A DNA stretch of 64,000 nt from Verrucomicrobiota bacterium JB022 (GTDB taxonomy: Bacteria; Verrucomicrobiota; Verrucomicrobiia; Opitutales; Oceanipulchritudinaceae), in contig JAUTCQ010000012.1 in the NCBI GenBank assembly GCA_030673845.1, positions 186,001 through 250,000 of the forward strand. The letters are read 5' to 3'. The stretch's first letter is position 1. The number at the start of each line of letters is the position of its first letter. Positions 8,072 through 15,745 of this stretch are shown piece by piece. The position numbers and the translations under genes were made by a program. The notes beneath the pieces were generated by a model. The model had not been told where the DNA came from. It ran no database searches and was given only the letters and a program-made list of their open reading frames with translations.

Positions 8072-9682
8072 TTATTCAACCGCTGCCCGTCGCATCTCGT
8101 GATAAGCGGCTTCGAGCCGGGGCACGAATTGAGCAGGGTCGCCCAAGGGAGCGCGCTGAATGCGCTGCCGAAGCTCATGGCGCCAGGCGGTTCGAGTGGT
8201 GGCATCGTCTGCCAGTTTTTGAGCGCGGGCGAAGAAATCTGGGCGATCGGTGGCGACACATTCGCTCAAGCCGATCTGCTGAAGCAGGCTGGCGCTGACC
8301 CGCGCACTGTGGCGCTCACCCGGCAACGTGAGCACCGGCACGCCCATCCAGAGGGCTTCGAGCGTAGTCGTGGTGCCGTTGCAGGGAAAGGGATCGAGCG
8401 CGATGTCGACGCGGGCGTAGGCGGCTAAATGGTCTCCTTGCGAAGGCGTCCCAGGAAGCGTCTCAATCCGGGCAGGATCGACGCCGTGCGCCTGAAAGCG
8501 GGCACGGAGGCCCTCGCGAGTCGATTCATTGGTGAGGTTGATGGCCTTGAGCAACAGGCGGCTGGTCGGCTGGCGCTGCAGCAACTCGGCCCAGAGCGCG
8601 ATGACCTCGTCGTTGAGCTTCGTCAGGTGGTTGAAGCAGCCAAAGGTGACATGCCCCGCTGTCACCGAGGGTGCAAGCGCGGGTAGCGGCGTCTCAAACG
8701 GCGGGCAGAAGCAGTGAAAGCCGGGCTCCAGTCGACAAAGCTTTTCCGAGCTGGCGGCCTCGGTGCCGGGCGGCTCGCAAACGGCGTCCGTAAAGCGGTA
8801 GTCGAGCGAGCTGAGACCCGTCGTGCCGTTGTAGCCGATCAGGTGTGCCTGTACGGGGGCTGGCCGATGAGCGAAAAGTTGTGGACGACAGCCACCGAAA
8901 AAGCCACTGGTATCGACCAGCAGGTCGAGCCCATCGCGGCGCATGGTTGCGACGGCTTGGCGGTCGCTGGAGCGGGTCAGGTCGCGCCAGTGGTCGGCGA
9001 GGCCCCGGTAGCGCTCCGTCATTGCGTCGGGCAGTTGCGTGTCGCTGTAGAGGTAGATCTCGAAGGCCTCGCGGTCGTGCCCTTCGAGGATGGCCGGCAG
9101 GAAATACGCCAGCGAGTGCCGCCGGAAGTCAGGCGAGTAATAGCCGATGCGCAGGCGGCTAGAGGCAGACGCGGGACGAGCGCGGGCAACCGGCGGAGCA
9201 TAACGCGCTTCCCACTCGGCCCCGCACTGGCGGAGGTCTTCCGCCGATACGTCGGGCAGGTAGGCGAGGTTGAGCGCGAAGCCGAGGCCGGCTTGCGCTT
9301 GCCAGGGCCCGGGCTGGGATTCGGCGAGCTCGAAGGCGGCCAGCGCTTCCTCGACCTCCCCGCAGCCAACGCAGGCCCGAGCGTAGGCCAGCAGGAGCTG
9401 CGGATGCTCGGGCTTCAGGGCCAGAGCGGCGTGAGTCAACTGATAAGCCTCATCCACCCGCCCCCCGAGCAGGAAATGCTCGGCCAGAGCGAGTTGCGCC
9501 GGCAGGTAGTCGGCCCGCTGGGCGAGGACTTGCTGCAGGCAGTGCTCGGCGGCCTCCCAGCGACCCTCGCGCTGCAGCACGGGCACAAGTTGGGTGAGAC
9601 GCTTCCAGTCCTTGGCCTGGAGCGCCTTTTGGGCGGCCCGGAGGGTTGGGCTCTCCGGGCTGGTTTTGCCGCCGGGGGCCAC
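8072..9682 (-). CDS. SPINDLY/OGT-type glycosyltransferase (GT41) with TPR N-terminus
   Basis: The protein has 536 residues. About 140 N-terminal residues are TPR-like helices (EAAEHCLQQVLAQRADYLPAQLALAE, split across two helices), followed by a GT41 catalytic region. Conserved elements include LRIGYYSPDFRRHS, LDLLVDTSGFFGG, HLIGYNGTTG, VTFGCFNHLTKLND and the UDP-binding DIALDPFPCNGTTTTLEALWMG region with GVPVLTLPG. Enzymes of this family transfer GlcNAc or fucose to Ser/Thr of proteins. The start is a GTG directly after the TAA stop of the PEP-CTERM gene (no spacer), and there is no in-frame ATG before the catalytic domain, so translation is probably coupled. The context suggests that the PEP-CTERM protein or similar exported proteins are substrates; that is inference. 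Confidence 0.88.
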   Translation of the reverse strand: MAPGGKTSPESPTLRAAQKALQAKDWKRLTQLVPVLQREGRWEAAEHCLQQVLAQRADYLPAQLALAEHFLLGGRVDEAYQLTHAALALKPEHPQLLLAYARACVGCGEVEEALAAFELAESQPGPWQAQAGLGFALNLAYLPDVSAEDLRQCGAEWEARYAPPVARARPASASSRLRIGYYSPDFRRHSLAYFLPAILEGHDREAFEIYLYSDTQLPDAMTERYRGLADHWRDLTRSSDRQAVATMRRDGLDLLVDTSGFFGGCRPQLFAHRPAPVQAHLIGYNGTTGLSSLDYRFTDAVCEPPGTEAASSEKLCRLEPGFHCFCPPFETPLPALAPSVTAGHVTFGCFNHLTKLNDEVIALWAELLQRQPTSRLLLKAINLTNESTREGLRARFQAHGVDPARIETLPGTPSQGDHLAAYARVDIALDPFPCNGTTTTLEALWMGVPVLTLPGERHSARVSASLLQQIGLSECVATDRPDFFARAQKLADDATTRTAWRHELRQRIQRAPLGDPAQFVPRLEAAYHEMRRAAVE

Positions 9683-10333
9683 TTAGGCCTGCGTTGCGGC
9701 GAGGCGACGCTTGCGTTGGCGGTAGCCAGCCACGCCCAGGAGCGTCACCGTGCCGAGCATCAGCGCGTAGGTCGAAGGCTCGGGCACGACGGCACCGATC
9801 GCCACGGCCTCGTTGTTGCCGCCGATCGCATAGCCGATCAGCTCCAGAGTGCTAAAGGTCGTGGCTTGCAGCTCCAGGTAGCCGTAATAGGTCTCGTCGC
9901 TCCCGGCGCCTTGGTTTTCAAAGCGAAAACCAAGATAAATGGGCTCGAGGAGTTCGACGCTACCGAGGTTGGTGTAGCTGATAGTGGTGATGAACTCCAG
10001 GCTGCTGTCGACAGTGTCGCCGTCATTCAGAAAGCTGTCGTAGACGCTGCCACTCTGCTGGCCTGCAGCAATCAGCAAGATGTTGGTGTTGCAGATGGCG
10101 ACCGCGATCGGATAAGCATCGCTCGATGAATAGCTACCGGTCGTGATCTCATCGGTCAACGGATTGACATTGATCGCATCGTCAGTCACTCCCGGAGTCA
10201 GGTGGTAAGAGACGGCAGCCTGGGCGCTGCTGGCGATCACGCCAAGAGCGAGAGCCGCAGCGGCGGTGGAAGGCGCTTGCAAGCGCTGTTTACGTGCAGA
10301 GATACGTTCGCGGTAGGAGAGAGCTGTAGACAT
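9683..10333 (-). CDS. PEP-CTERM sorting-domain protein
   Basis: The protein has 216 residues. A signal peptide (TAAAALALGVIASSAQA, cleavage near residue 40) is preceded by an unusually long basic n-region (RERISARKQR). The mature part is small and rich in Thr, Ser, Tyr and Asp. The C-terminus is a textbook PEP-CTERM tripartite signal: VPEPSTYAL, a transmembrane stretch (MLGTVTLLGVAGY) and a basic cluster (RQRKRR). Such proteins are cleaved and processed by exosortase and go to the envelope or exopolysaccharide; no exosortase gene lies in this window. Its stop codon abuts the start of the GT41 gene, so the two are likely produced together. Confidence 0.9.
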   Translation of the reverse strand: MSTALSYRERISARKQRLQAPSTAAAALALGVIASSAQAAVSYHLTPGVTDDAINVNPLTDEITTGSYSSSDAYPIAVAICNTNILLIAAGQQSGSVYDSFLNDGDTVDSSLEFITTISYTNLGSVELLEPIYLGFRFENQGAGSDETYYGYLELQATTFSTLELIGYAIGGNNEAVAIGAVVPEPSTYALMLGTVTLLGVAGYRQRKRRLAATQA

Positions 10334-10447
10334 AGGGGTTTATCCTGAGATCTATAAGCTAAACCATCAAGTCTTAATGCCCTGCCTATCTTATCTTTAG
10401 CATTAGATTTACGCAACGTAACTATCAAACACTCATCCTTTCGCTAT

Positions 10448-10852
10448 CTATTCCAGTAATAACTCAACTCCATCTTCTGCTTCATCGCCATCTTCACCAT
10501 GACGATGGATAATCTCCACGAGCCAATCGAAGATAGTCGGACCAACGCCTGATTCTGCCATCGCGAGCTCGTTCTCGAGGATTGAGAAATTCCGGGGATA
10601 GCACGATTCCAACCCTTGCTGCAACTGACGCACCGTTTCCGGATACCCCAGGCGCTCCACTGATCGAGCGGAGTTGACCCACCTTAGCACAAAACCTTCG
10701 TCTGGCGTGCCAAAACCTCCTCTGAGGATGTCGTTGAAGGCATTTAGATTACGCCCCCAGGATACACCGGGAATGACGTCGCGACTCACCACATCAAAGA
10801 AGCCCTCAAGGGTATCAAAATCATTCCCGTCTATGGTGAGCACCAGCTTCAT
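10448..10852 (-). CDS. Barstar-family protein without a visible partner ribonuclease
   Basis: The 134-residue acidic protein starts MKLVLTIDGNDF. Barstar-type features are a short beta strand followed by FDTLEGFFDVVSRDVIP, then WGRNLNAFNDILRGGF, which corresponds to the Gly-x-Asn-Leu-(Asp/Asn)-Ala-x-x-Asp barnase-binding helix, and a later WVNSARSVERLG segment. The C-terminus is strongly acidic (EDGDEAEDGVELLLE). Barstar relatives inhibit barnase-type ribonucleases. The ATG at 10852 lies downstream of the glnA terminator, so the gene probably has its own promoter. No barnase-like or other toxin gene is adjacent. The frame runs upstream into glnA, but that extension is an antiphase artefact. 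Confidence 0.75.
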   Translation of the reverse strand: MKLVLTIDGNDFDTLEGFFDVVSRDVIPGVSWGRNLNAFNDILRGGFGTPDEGFVLRWVNSARSVERLGYPETVRQLQQGLESCYPRNFSILENELAMAESGVGPTIFDWLVEIIHRHGEDGDEAEDGVELLLE

Positions 10853-10884
10853 AGGTTGTCTATCGTGCTTGCTTTTCTGGCTGT

Positions 10885-10912
10885 AAATAAAAAACGCCTC
10901 ACCGGTGAGGCG
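10885..10912 (-). terminator. Rho-independent terminator of glnA
   Basis: The perfectly palindromic stem CGCCTCACC/GGTGAGGCG (10895-10912) is followed, on the minus strand, by a T-rich run (complement of AATAAAAAA, 10886-10894). It lies 35 bases after the glutamine synthetase stop and insulates the barstar-like gene. Confidence 0.9.
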
Positions 10913-10946
10913 AGGCGTTTTCGTAGAATCGTTTTTCGGACGAAGC

Positions 10947-11981
10947 TTAGGCGGTCGGGACCGTCTGGATCGTCTGGATAACGCGGGAGGCGATGGCGTA
11001 GGGGTCGCCGGAGGAGTTCGGGCGACGGTCTTCGAGGTAGCCCTTGTAGCCGTTCTTGACGAAGCTGTGCGGCACGCGGATCGAAGCGCCACGGTCGGCC
11101 ACACCCCAGGAGAACTGGTCGATGGAGGCGGTTTCGTGGAGACCGGTGAGGCGCAGGTGGTTGTCCGGGCCGTAAACGGCGACGTGCTCTTCGCGATACT
11201 TGGCGAACGCGGCCATGAGCTTTTCGAAGTATTCCTTGCCACCCACTTCGCGCATGTACTGGGTGGAGAAATTGCAGTGCATGCCGGAGCCGTTCCAGTC
11301 GAGCGGATCGTTGTAAGCGCCACGGAGGGGCTTGCAGTGCCATTCGACGTCGACGCCGTACTTCTCGGCGATGCGGGTCAGCAGGTAGCGGCCCACCCAG
11401 ATTTCGTCGGCGGCCTTCTTGGAGCCCTTGCCGAAGATCTGGAATTCCCATTGGCCCTTCGCCACTTCGGCGTTGATGCCTTCGAAGTTCAGGCCGGCAT
11501 CAAGGCAAGCGTCGATGTGCTCTTCCACGATGGAGCGAGCGATGTCACCCATGTGGCGATAGCCCACGCCGCAGTAGTAGGGGCCTTGGGGAGCCGGGTA
11601 GCCGCCTTCGGGGAAGCCGAGGGGGCGCTCGTCCTGATAGAAGAAGTATTCCTGCTCGAAGCCGAACCAGGTGCCGTCGTCGTCGGCCACGGTGGCGCGG
11701 GTGTTCGTCGGGTGCGGCGTGCCGTCGGGCAGGAGCACCTCGCACATTACGAGGTAGCCATTGACGCGGCTGCTGTCGGGGTAGCACGCGATGGGCTTGA
11801 GGAGGCAATCCGAGCTCTTGCCTTCAGCTTGACGGGTCGAGCTGCCGTCGAAGCCCCACATCGGGCAGTCTTCGAGGGAGAAGCTCGAGGCGTCGCCGTC
11901 GACAATCTTGGTCTTGCTGCGCAGGCCGGCGACCGGCGTGTAACCGTCGAGCCAGATGTATTCCAGTTTCAGTTTGGCCAT
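10947..11981 (-). CDS. glnA: Glutamine synthetase type II (GSII, eukaryote-like)
   Basis: The 344-residue enzyme starts at MAKLKLEYIWLDG; an in-frame ATG 21 codons upstream adds a stretch with no homology. The length and motifs are those of the short type II enzyme, not the 450-470 residue GSI: WGFDGSSTRQAEGKSSD, FGFEQEYFF, GINAEVAKGQWEFQ, DWNGSGMHCNFST and RVPHSFV. It ligates ammonia to glutamate with ATP (EC 6.3.1.2). GSII is normal in eukaryotes and present in some bacteria such as rhizobia and actinomycetes. The adenylylation tyrosine loop of GSI is absent, so covalent regulation by GlnE is not expected. A monocistronic unit is likely, with a strong terminator behind it and a divergent kinase/phosphatase operon in front. 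Confidence 0.93.
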   Translation of the reverse strand: MAKLKLEYIWLDGYTPVAGLRSKTKIVDGDASSFSLEDCPMWGFDGSSTRQAEGKSSDCLLKPIACYPDSSRVNGYLVMCEVLLPDGTPHPTNTRATVADDDGTWFGFEQEYFFYQDERPLGFPEGGYPAPQGPYYCGVGYRHMGDIARSIVEEHIDACLDAGLNFEGINAEVAKGQWEFQIFGKGSKKAADEIWVGRYLLTRIAEKYGVDVEWHCKPLRGAYNDPLDWNGSGMHCNFSTQYMREVGGKEYFEKLMAAFAKYREEHVAVYGPDNHLRLTGLHETASIDQFSWGVADRGASIRVPHSFVKNGYKGYLEDRRPNSSGDPYAIASRVIQTIQTVPTA

Positions 11982-12205
11982 AATACAAAAGCGAGTAACA
12001 GATAAGTTTAAGGCTACCGTTGGCGGTGAAGCCGCCCTCGACAACCGAAAACTGATGCATATGTTGGGTTTTGCGGTGCGTCAAGCGAGCACCTTACCTG
12101 TCCCAGCAGCACCACGAACTGTGCCATTTTCAAACAATTCTCACCCTTCTTTTCGCGCGTTTTAGCCCTAGACGCTTAAATCGTTGCAGGATAAAGCTCT
12201 TAACC

Positions 12206-12640
12206 ATGAACGAGATCAAGGACACCCGCCGCTCCACGGTGCACATCGGCTTCGATGGCCGCGTCCACAAACAATACCGAGGGGCCCGCGCCCGGGAGCG
12301 TTTCGACACCGAAGTAGCCGTTTTGCGCTATCTGGAGGAGAAGGGCTGTACATTTGTGCCCAGACTCCTGGAGCATGATGCCGAGCACCTGCGCATCGTC
12401 ACCACCAACTGCGGCATGCGGGTCGACCACCTGAGCTCAACCAAGCTGGCGGAGTTGTTCGAAGAGCTGGAAACCTTCGGCGTGCGCCACGAGGATCCCT
12501 TCGTTCGCAACGTTACTTATCGCAATACCGACGGCCGCTTCTGCCTGATCGATTTCGAATTCGCCACCATTCTGGAGAATCCCTCCATCTCGCTGAAGCC
12601 CGAAGAAGACCCCGAGACTCCGCCTGAAACCCATGCCTGA
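12206..12640 (+). CDS. Miniature serine/threonine-kinase-like protein
   Basis: The protein has only 144 residues but retains kinase-fold landmarks: Val-His-Lys22 (beta-3 lysine position), Glu36, a catalytic-loop motif HEDPFVRN (His95-Asp97-Asn102, matching H-x-D-x4-N) and LIDFEFA with Asp116 in the DFG position. There is no full glycine-rich loop and the C-lobe is almost absent, as in other very short bacterial kinase-like proteins (RIO/LPS-kinase-like). It could be a phosphotransferase acting on a protein or small molecule, or a pseudoenzyme. The stop overlaps the PP2C phosphatase start by 8 bases, so the two are translationally coupled. The ATG at 12206 is preferred over one 45 codons upstream because homologous-looking sequence begins there. 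Confidence 0.65.
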   Translation: MNEIKDTRRSTVHIGFDGRVHKQYRGARARERFDTEVAVLRYLEEKGCTFVPRLLEHDAEHLRIVTTNCGMRVDHLSSTKLAELFEELETFGVRHEDPFVRNVTYRNTDGRFCLIDFEFATILENPSISLKPEEDPETPPETHA

Positions 12641-13466
12641 GATCGATTCCGCCCCCACCCCACCCCTGACCGTCCACTGGTCGGGCCACACCGATGTGGG
12701 CCGCTTTCGCAAGAACAACGAGGACGCCTTCCTGGGGCTGCGTTTCGACGGCCACGAGATCAATTACCTCGGCAAGATCGGCTCCGCTTCGCTGGCCGAC
12801 TGCGACTTTGTCTTTGCCGTGAGTGACGGCATGGGCGGAAAGGCTGCGGGCGAGTTTGCGAGCAAGATTACGATCGAAAAAACGACCCAGTTGCTGCCGC
12901 GCAGCTTCCGCAGCGGCGCGGTGGGCATCGGCGCAGGCTTCAGCGATGTGCTGGAAGAGCTTTTTACGCGTATCCACAAGGCTATCACCTACATCGGCAA
13001 TTCCTACGAAGAGTGCCAAGGCATGGGCGCGACCCTCAGCCTGGCCTGGTTTACGCCGGGCTGGCTCTACTTTGGCCATGTGGGCGACAGCCGTATCTAC
13101 TACTTGCCGGCGGGGGGCGGGCTCAAGCAGTTGACGCACGACCATACGCGGCCGGGCTGGTTGCGCCGCCAAGGCAAGATCAATGAGCGCGAGGCCCGTA
13201 ACCACCCCTCGAAGAACTCGCTCGTGCAATCTCTCGGCAGCAATTTCCAGTTTCTGGAGCCGCATATCGGCGCGGTGGGCTGTGAACCGGGCGACCGTTT
13301 CCTGATCTGCTCCGACGGCCTGATCGACGGCTTGTGGGACCACCGGATCGAGGACGCGATCCGCACCCAGCATGTGCCGGAAGTCGCCCGATTGCTGGTC
13401 GACGAGGCGGTCCAGGCCTCCGGGCGCGACAACACCACGGCGATGGTGATCGAAGTGACGGCATGA
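12633..13466 (+). CDS. PP2C-family protein serine/threonine phosphatase
   Basis: The 277-residue protein shows all PP2C metal-site motifs: RKNNEDAF near 26-33, VSDGMGGKAAGEFAS near 63-77, HVGDSRIYYL, QLTHDHT, ICSDGL and GRDNTTAMV at the C-terminus. These bind the two Mn/Mg ions that hydrolyse phospho-Ser/Thr. It lacks added transmembrane or sensory domains, so it is cytosolic. It overlaps the kinase-like gene upstream (8 bases) and shares ATGA with the gamma-glutamylcyclotransferase-like gene downstream. An obvious reading is that it reverses the action of the neighbouring kinase-like protein, but no target is visible. Confidence 0.93.
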   Translation: MPEIDSAPTPPLTVHWSGHTDVGRFRKNNEDAFLGLRFDGHEINYLGKIGSASLADCDFVFAVSDGMGGKAAGEFASKITIEKTTQLLPRSFRSGAVGIGAGFSDVLEELFTRIHKAITYIGNSYEECQGMGATLSLAWFTPGWLYFGHVGDSRIYYLPAGGGLKQLTHDHTRPGWLRRQGKINEREARNHPSKNSLVQSLGSNFQFLEPHIGAVGCEPGDRFLICSDGLIDGLWDHRIEDAIRTQHVPEVARLLVDEAVQASGRDNTTAMVIEVTA

Positions 13467-13855
13467 GCGAGAGCGCGCGCCCTACCCTGGTTTTCGTCTA
13501 CGGCACCCTCAAGACTGGCGGGACGAATCACCACTACCTCAAGGGTCAAAAGCTGCTGGGCGAGGCGCGCACCGAGCCGGGCTATCGACTGTATGTCGTA
13601 GCCGATTACCCCGGTCTGGTCGCAGACCGCAGCGATCAAGAAGGCGTCCAAGGAGAGCTGTGGGCGGTCGATGCCGCAACCTTGCCCGCGCTGGATGAGC
13701 TGGAGGGGCTCGATGAGGGCCTGTATGCCCGCGAACCGATCCAGCTACAGGCTCCGTTCGACCGTCACGAGGTGGTAACTTACTATTACCTTTTCCCCGT
13801 AGCGGGCTGCCCCACGCTGCCGGATGGAAATTGGCCGGTGCACATGGGCTGGTGA
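13463..13855 (+). CDS. Gamma-glutamylcyclotransferase / AIG2-like protein
   Basis: The 130-residue protein has the GGCT-fold opening FVYGTLKTGGTNHHYL (VYGTLk motif), followed by YRLYVVADYPGLV, GELWAVD and LDELEG, where the glutamate of DELEG is the expected catalytic base. Proteins of this family release 5-oxoproline from gamma-glutamyl peptides or amines; the small AIG2-like forms have varied or unknown substrates. The start at 13463 shares ATGA with the phosphatase stop. The three genes form a compact operon divergent from glutamine synthetase, which might link glutamyl metabolism to phosphorylation control; that link is inference. Confidence 0.85.
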   Translation: MSESARPTLVFVYGTLKTGGTNHHYLKGQKLLGEARTEPGYRLYVVADYPGLVADRSDQEGVQGELWAVDAATLPALDELEGLDEGLYAREPIQLQAPFDRHEVVTYYYLFPVAGCPTLPDGNWPVHMGW

Positions 13856-13909
13856 ATCTGGTCAATTTTAGACAGCATCGCATCTGGATTGGTCATTTTT
13901 GACCACGCC

Positions 13910-15706
13910 CTAGAAGCTCCAGACCATCGGAATCACCGCCATGGCAATGACAAAGGCCAGCAGATTCAGCGGGATACCGATCTTCGCAAAATCGGAGAAG
14001 CGGTAGCCCCCCACCCCGTAGACGTAGGTATTGGTCTGGTAGCCGATGGGGGTGGCAAAGCTGGCCGAGGCGGCAATCGCGATCGCGATGAGAAAGGGCC
14101 GTGGGTCGAGCTGCATCGAGTGAGCCAGCCCCAGCGCGATGGCGGTCAGCAGCACGGCGGCGGCATTATTCGAAAGGATCTCGGTCAGGATGGTGGTCAG
14201 CAGGTAGATCCCCGCCAGCAAGGCAAAGGGCTGCCACGCTTCGGGGACAAAGGCCCCCACGCCCGCCACCAGGTGGTCGGCCAGCCAGGCGGAAGTGCCG
14301 GTGGCTTCCATCGCCGCGCCCACCCCGAGCATGGCAAAGATGATGAAGAGGATAGGCCACTGGATGGCCTCATAAGCCTCCTTCATTGTCAGGCACTTGG
14401 CCAGCAGCAGCACGACGCAGCCGACCATCGCAGCCCCGGCAATGGGCATGAGCCCGATGCTGGCCGAGCCGATCACGCAGGCGATCACGGCAAGGATGAA
14501 GGGCAGCTTGCGCCGACGCGCACCCAGGATCACCGGCGGGCGATCGAGGATGAGGAGGTCTTCGCTGCCGCGCGCGTTGTCGATGGCTTCGGTGGTGCCG
14601 AGCAGCAGGAGGATGTCGCCGCGATCCAGTGCCACTTTGTCGAACTCTCGGTGCAGGTTTTTGCCGCGGCGGTGCACGGCCATCGGGGCGAGGCGGTAGC
14701 GCTGGCGAAAGTTGAGATGCGAGAGCGTCTGGCCGATCAGCTCCGAGTCCGGCCCGATGACGGCTTCGACCATCACCCCTTGCGAAAGGCTGATCTGCTC
14801 CAGACCGTCGCCCAAGGTGTCGCGCAAGTCCAGCCCTTCAGCCTGCTGGGCCTTCGAAACCGCCCGGGGAGACATGGCCAGCAGCAAGCGGTCGCCCGCC
14901 TGAAAGACCATCTCGCCCGTCCCGTGGCGCAGTCGCACGCCGTGGCGCAGGATTTCGAGGATGCGGAGGTTCTCTACCTTTCCGAGCGACGTTTGAGGCA
15001 ACGTTTTGCCCACCAGGCTGGAATCTGCCTTTACGTAGGCTTCAAGCATGTATTCGCGGCGCTCCTCTTCGGTCAGGATCGAGGAAATAGTCTCGCGCGT
15101 GGGCAGGATCTTGGGGCCGAGCAAAGTCAGGTAGAGCGTCCCCGCCACCAGTAGCGGCAGGCCCACGGTAGCCAACTCGAACATGCCGATGGGCTCATGC
15201 CCGGCGTCGCGCGCCATCGAGCTGACGATGATATTCGTGCTGGTGCCGATCAGGGTGCACGAGCCGCCGAAGATCGAGGCGTAGGAGAGCGGGATGAGGA
15301 GCTTGGAAGCCGGCACTTGCAAGCGTTGCGCCAGGCTGAATGCCACCGGCAGGAACACGACGACGACCGGCGTATTGTTGATAAAGGCCGAGATCGCCGC
15401 CACGCCCACGATCATGACCGGCAGCACCATGTAGAGCTTGAGCGGTGGCAGGCGGTTGAGCGCGGCGGCCACATAGTCGATGGCACCACACTTCTCCAGA
15501 CCGGCGCTGAGGATGAACATGGCGGCTACCGTGATAGGCCCGGAATTGGAGAAGACTGCCATCGCCTTGTCCATCGGCAGGAGACCGAGCACGAGCAGCA
15601 GGGCAAACGCCGTCATGGCCGTTAGCTCGGCAGGTATCTTCTCCAATGCAAAGGAGACGAGAATCGCCACCAACAGCATGAGCATGAACGGTATCTCCCA
15701 CGTCAT
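13910..15706 (-). CDS. SLC13/DASS-family permease with two TrkA-C (RCK) domains
   Basis: The 598-residue protein has about a dozen membrane helices in two blocks. The first block contains AISAFINNTPVVVVFLPVA and GGSCTLIGTSTNI (the SNT sodium and substrate motifs of DASS carriers). The second contains LTEILSNNAAAVLLT and ASASFATPIGYQTN, the repeated counterpart. Between them, residues about 200-390, sit two TrkA-C domains (VGKTLPQTSLGK..ILEILRHG and IGQTLSHLNFRQRY..LAPMAVHRRG). This arrangement is typical of the large putative Na+/sulfate or dicarboxylate symporters. Sulfate is favoured by the preceding sulfate-binding-like gene 39 bases upstream and by cobA and cysH nearby. The inner-membrane location is clear; the substrate is inferred. 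Confidence 0.88.
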   Translation of the reverse strand: MTWEIPFMLMLLVAILVSFALEKIPAELTAMTAFALLLVLGLLPMDKAMAVFSNSGPITVAAMFILSAGLEKCGAIDYVAAALNRLPPLKLYMVLPVMIVGVAAISAFINNTPVVVVFLPVAFSLAQRLQVPASKLLIPLSYASIFGGSCTLIGTSTNIIVSSMARDAGHEPIGMFELATVGLPLLVAGTLYLTLLGPKILPTRETISSILTEEERREYMLEAYVKADSSLVGKTLPQTSLGKVENLRILEILRHGVRLRHGTGEMVFQAGDRLLLAMSPRAVSKAQQAEGLDLRDTLGDGLEQISLSQGVMVEAVIGPDSELIGQTLSHLNFRQRYRLAPMAVHRRGKNLHREFDKVALDRGDILLLLGTTEAIDNARGSEDLLILDRPPVILGARRRKLPFILAVIACVIGSASIGLMPIAGAAMVGCVVLLLAKCLTMKEAYEAIQWPILFIIFAMLGVGAAMEATGTSAWLADHLVAGVGAFVPEAWQPFALLAGIYLLTTILTEILSNNAAAVLLTAIALGLAHSMQLDPRPFLIAIAIAASASFATPIGYQTNTYVYGVGGYRFSDFAKIGIPLNLLAFVIAMAVIPMVWSF

Positions 15707-15745
15707 GCGCCAAGGGAATACGAGAGCCCTACGGAAGCAAGTATT

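Noticed and set aside
10853-11323. N-terminal extension of the barstar-like gene
   Set aside because: It runs through the glnA terminator and the 3' end of glnA in a different frame and is low complexity.
12100-12130. A sigma-54-like TGGCAC box upstream of glnA
   Set aside because: On the minus strand TGGCAC is present, but the expected GC dinucleotide ten bases after the GG is missing (GG instead), so it does not match the -24/-12 consensus.
13890-13905. TGGTCA-TTTT-TGACCA hairpin between the cyclotransferase-like gene and the SLC13 gene
   Set aside because: The stem is only six bases and no T run follows on either strand, so I do not call a terminator.
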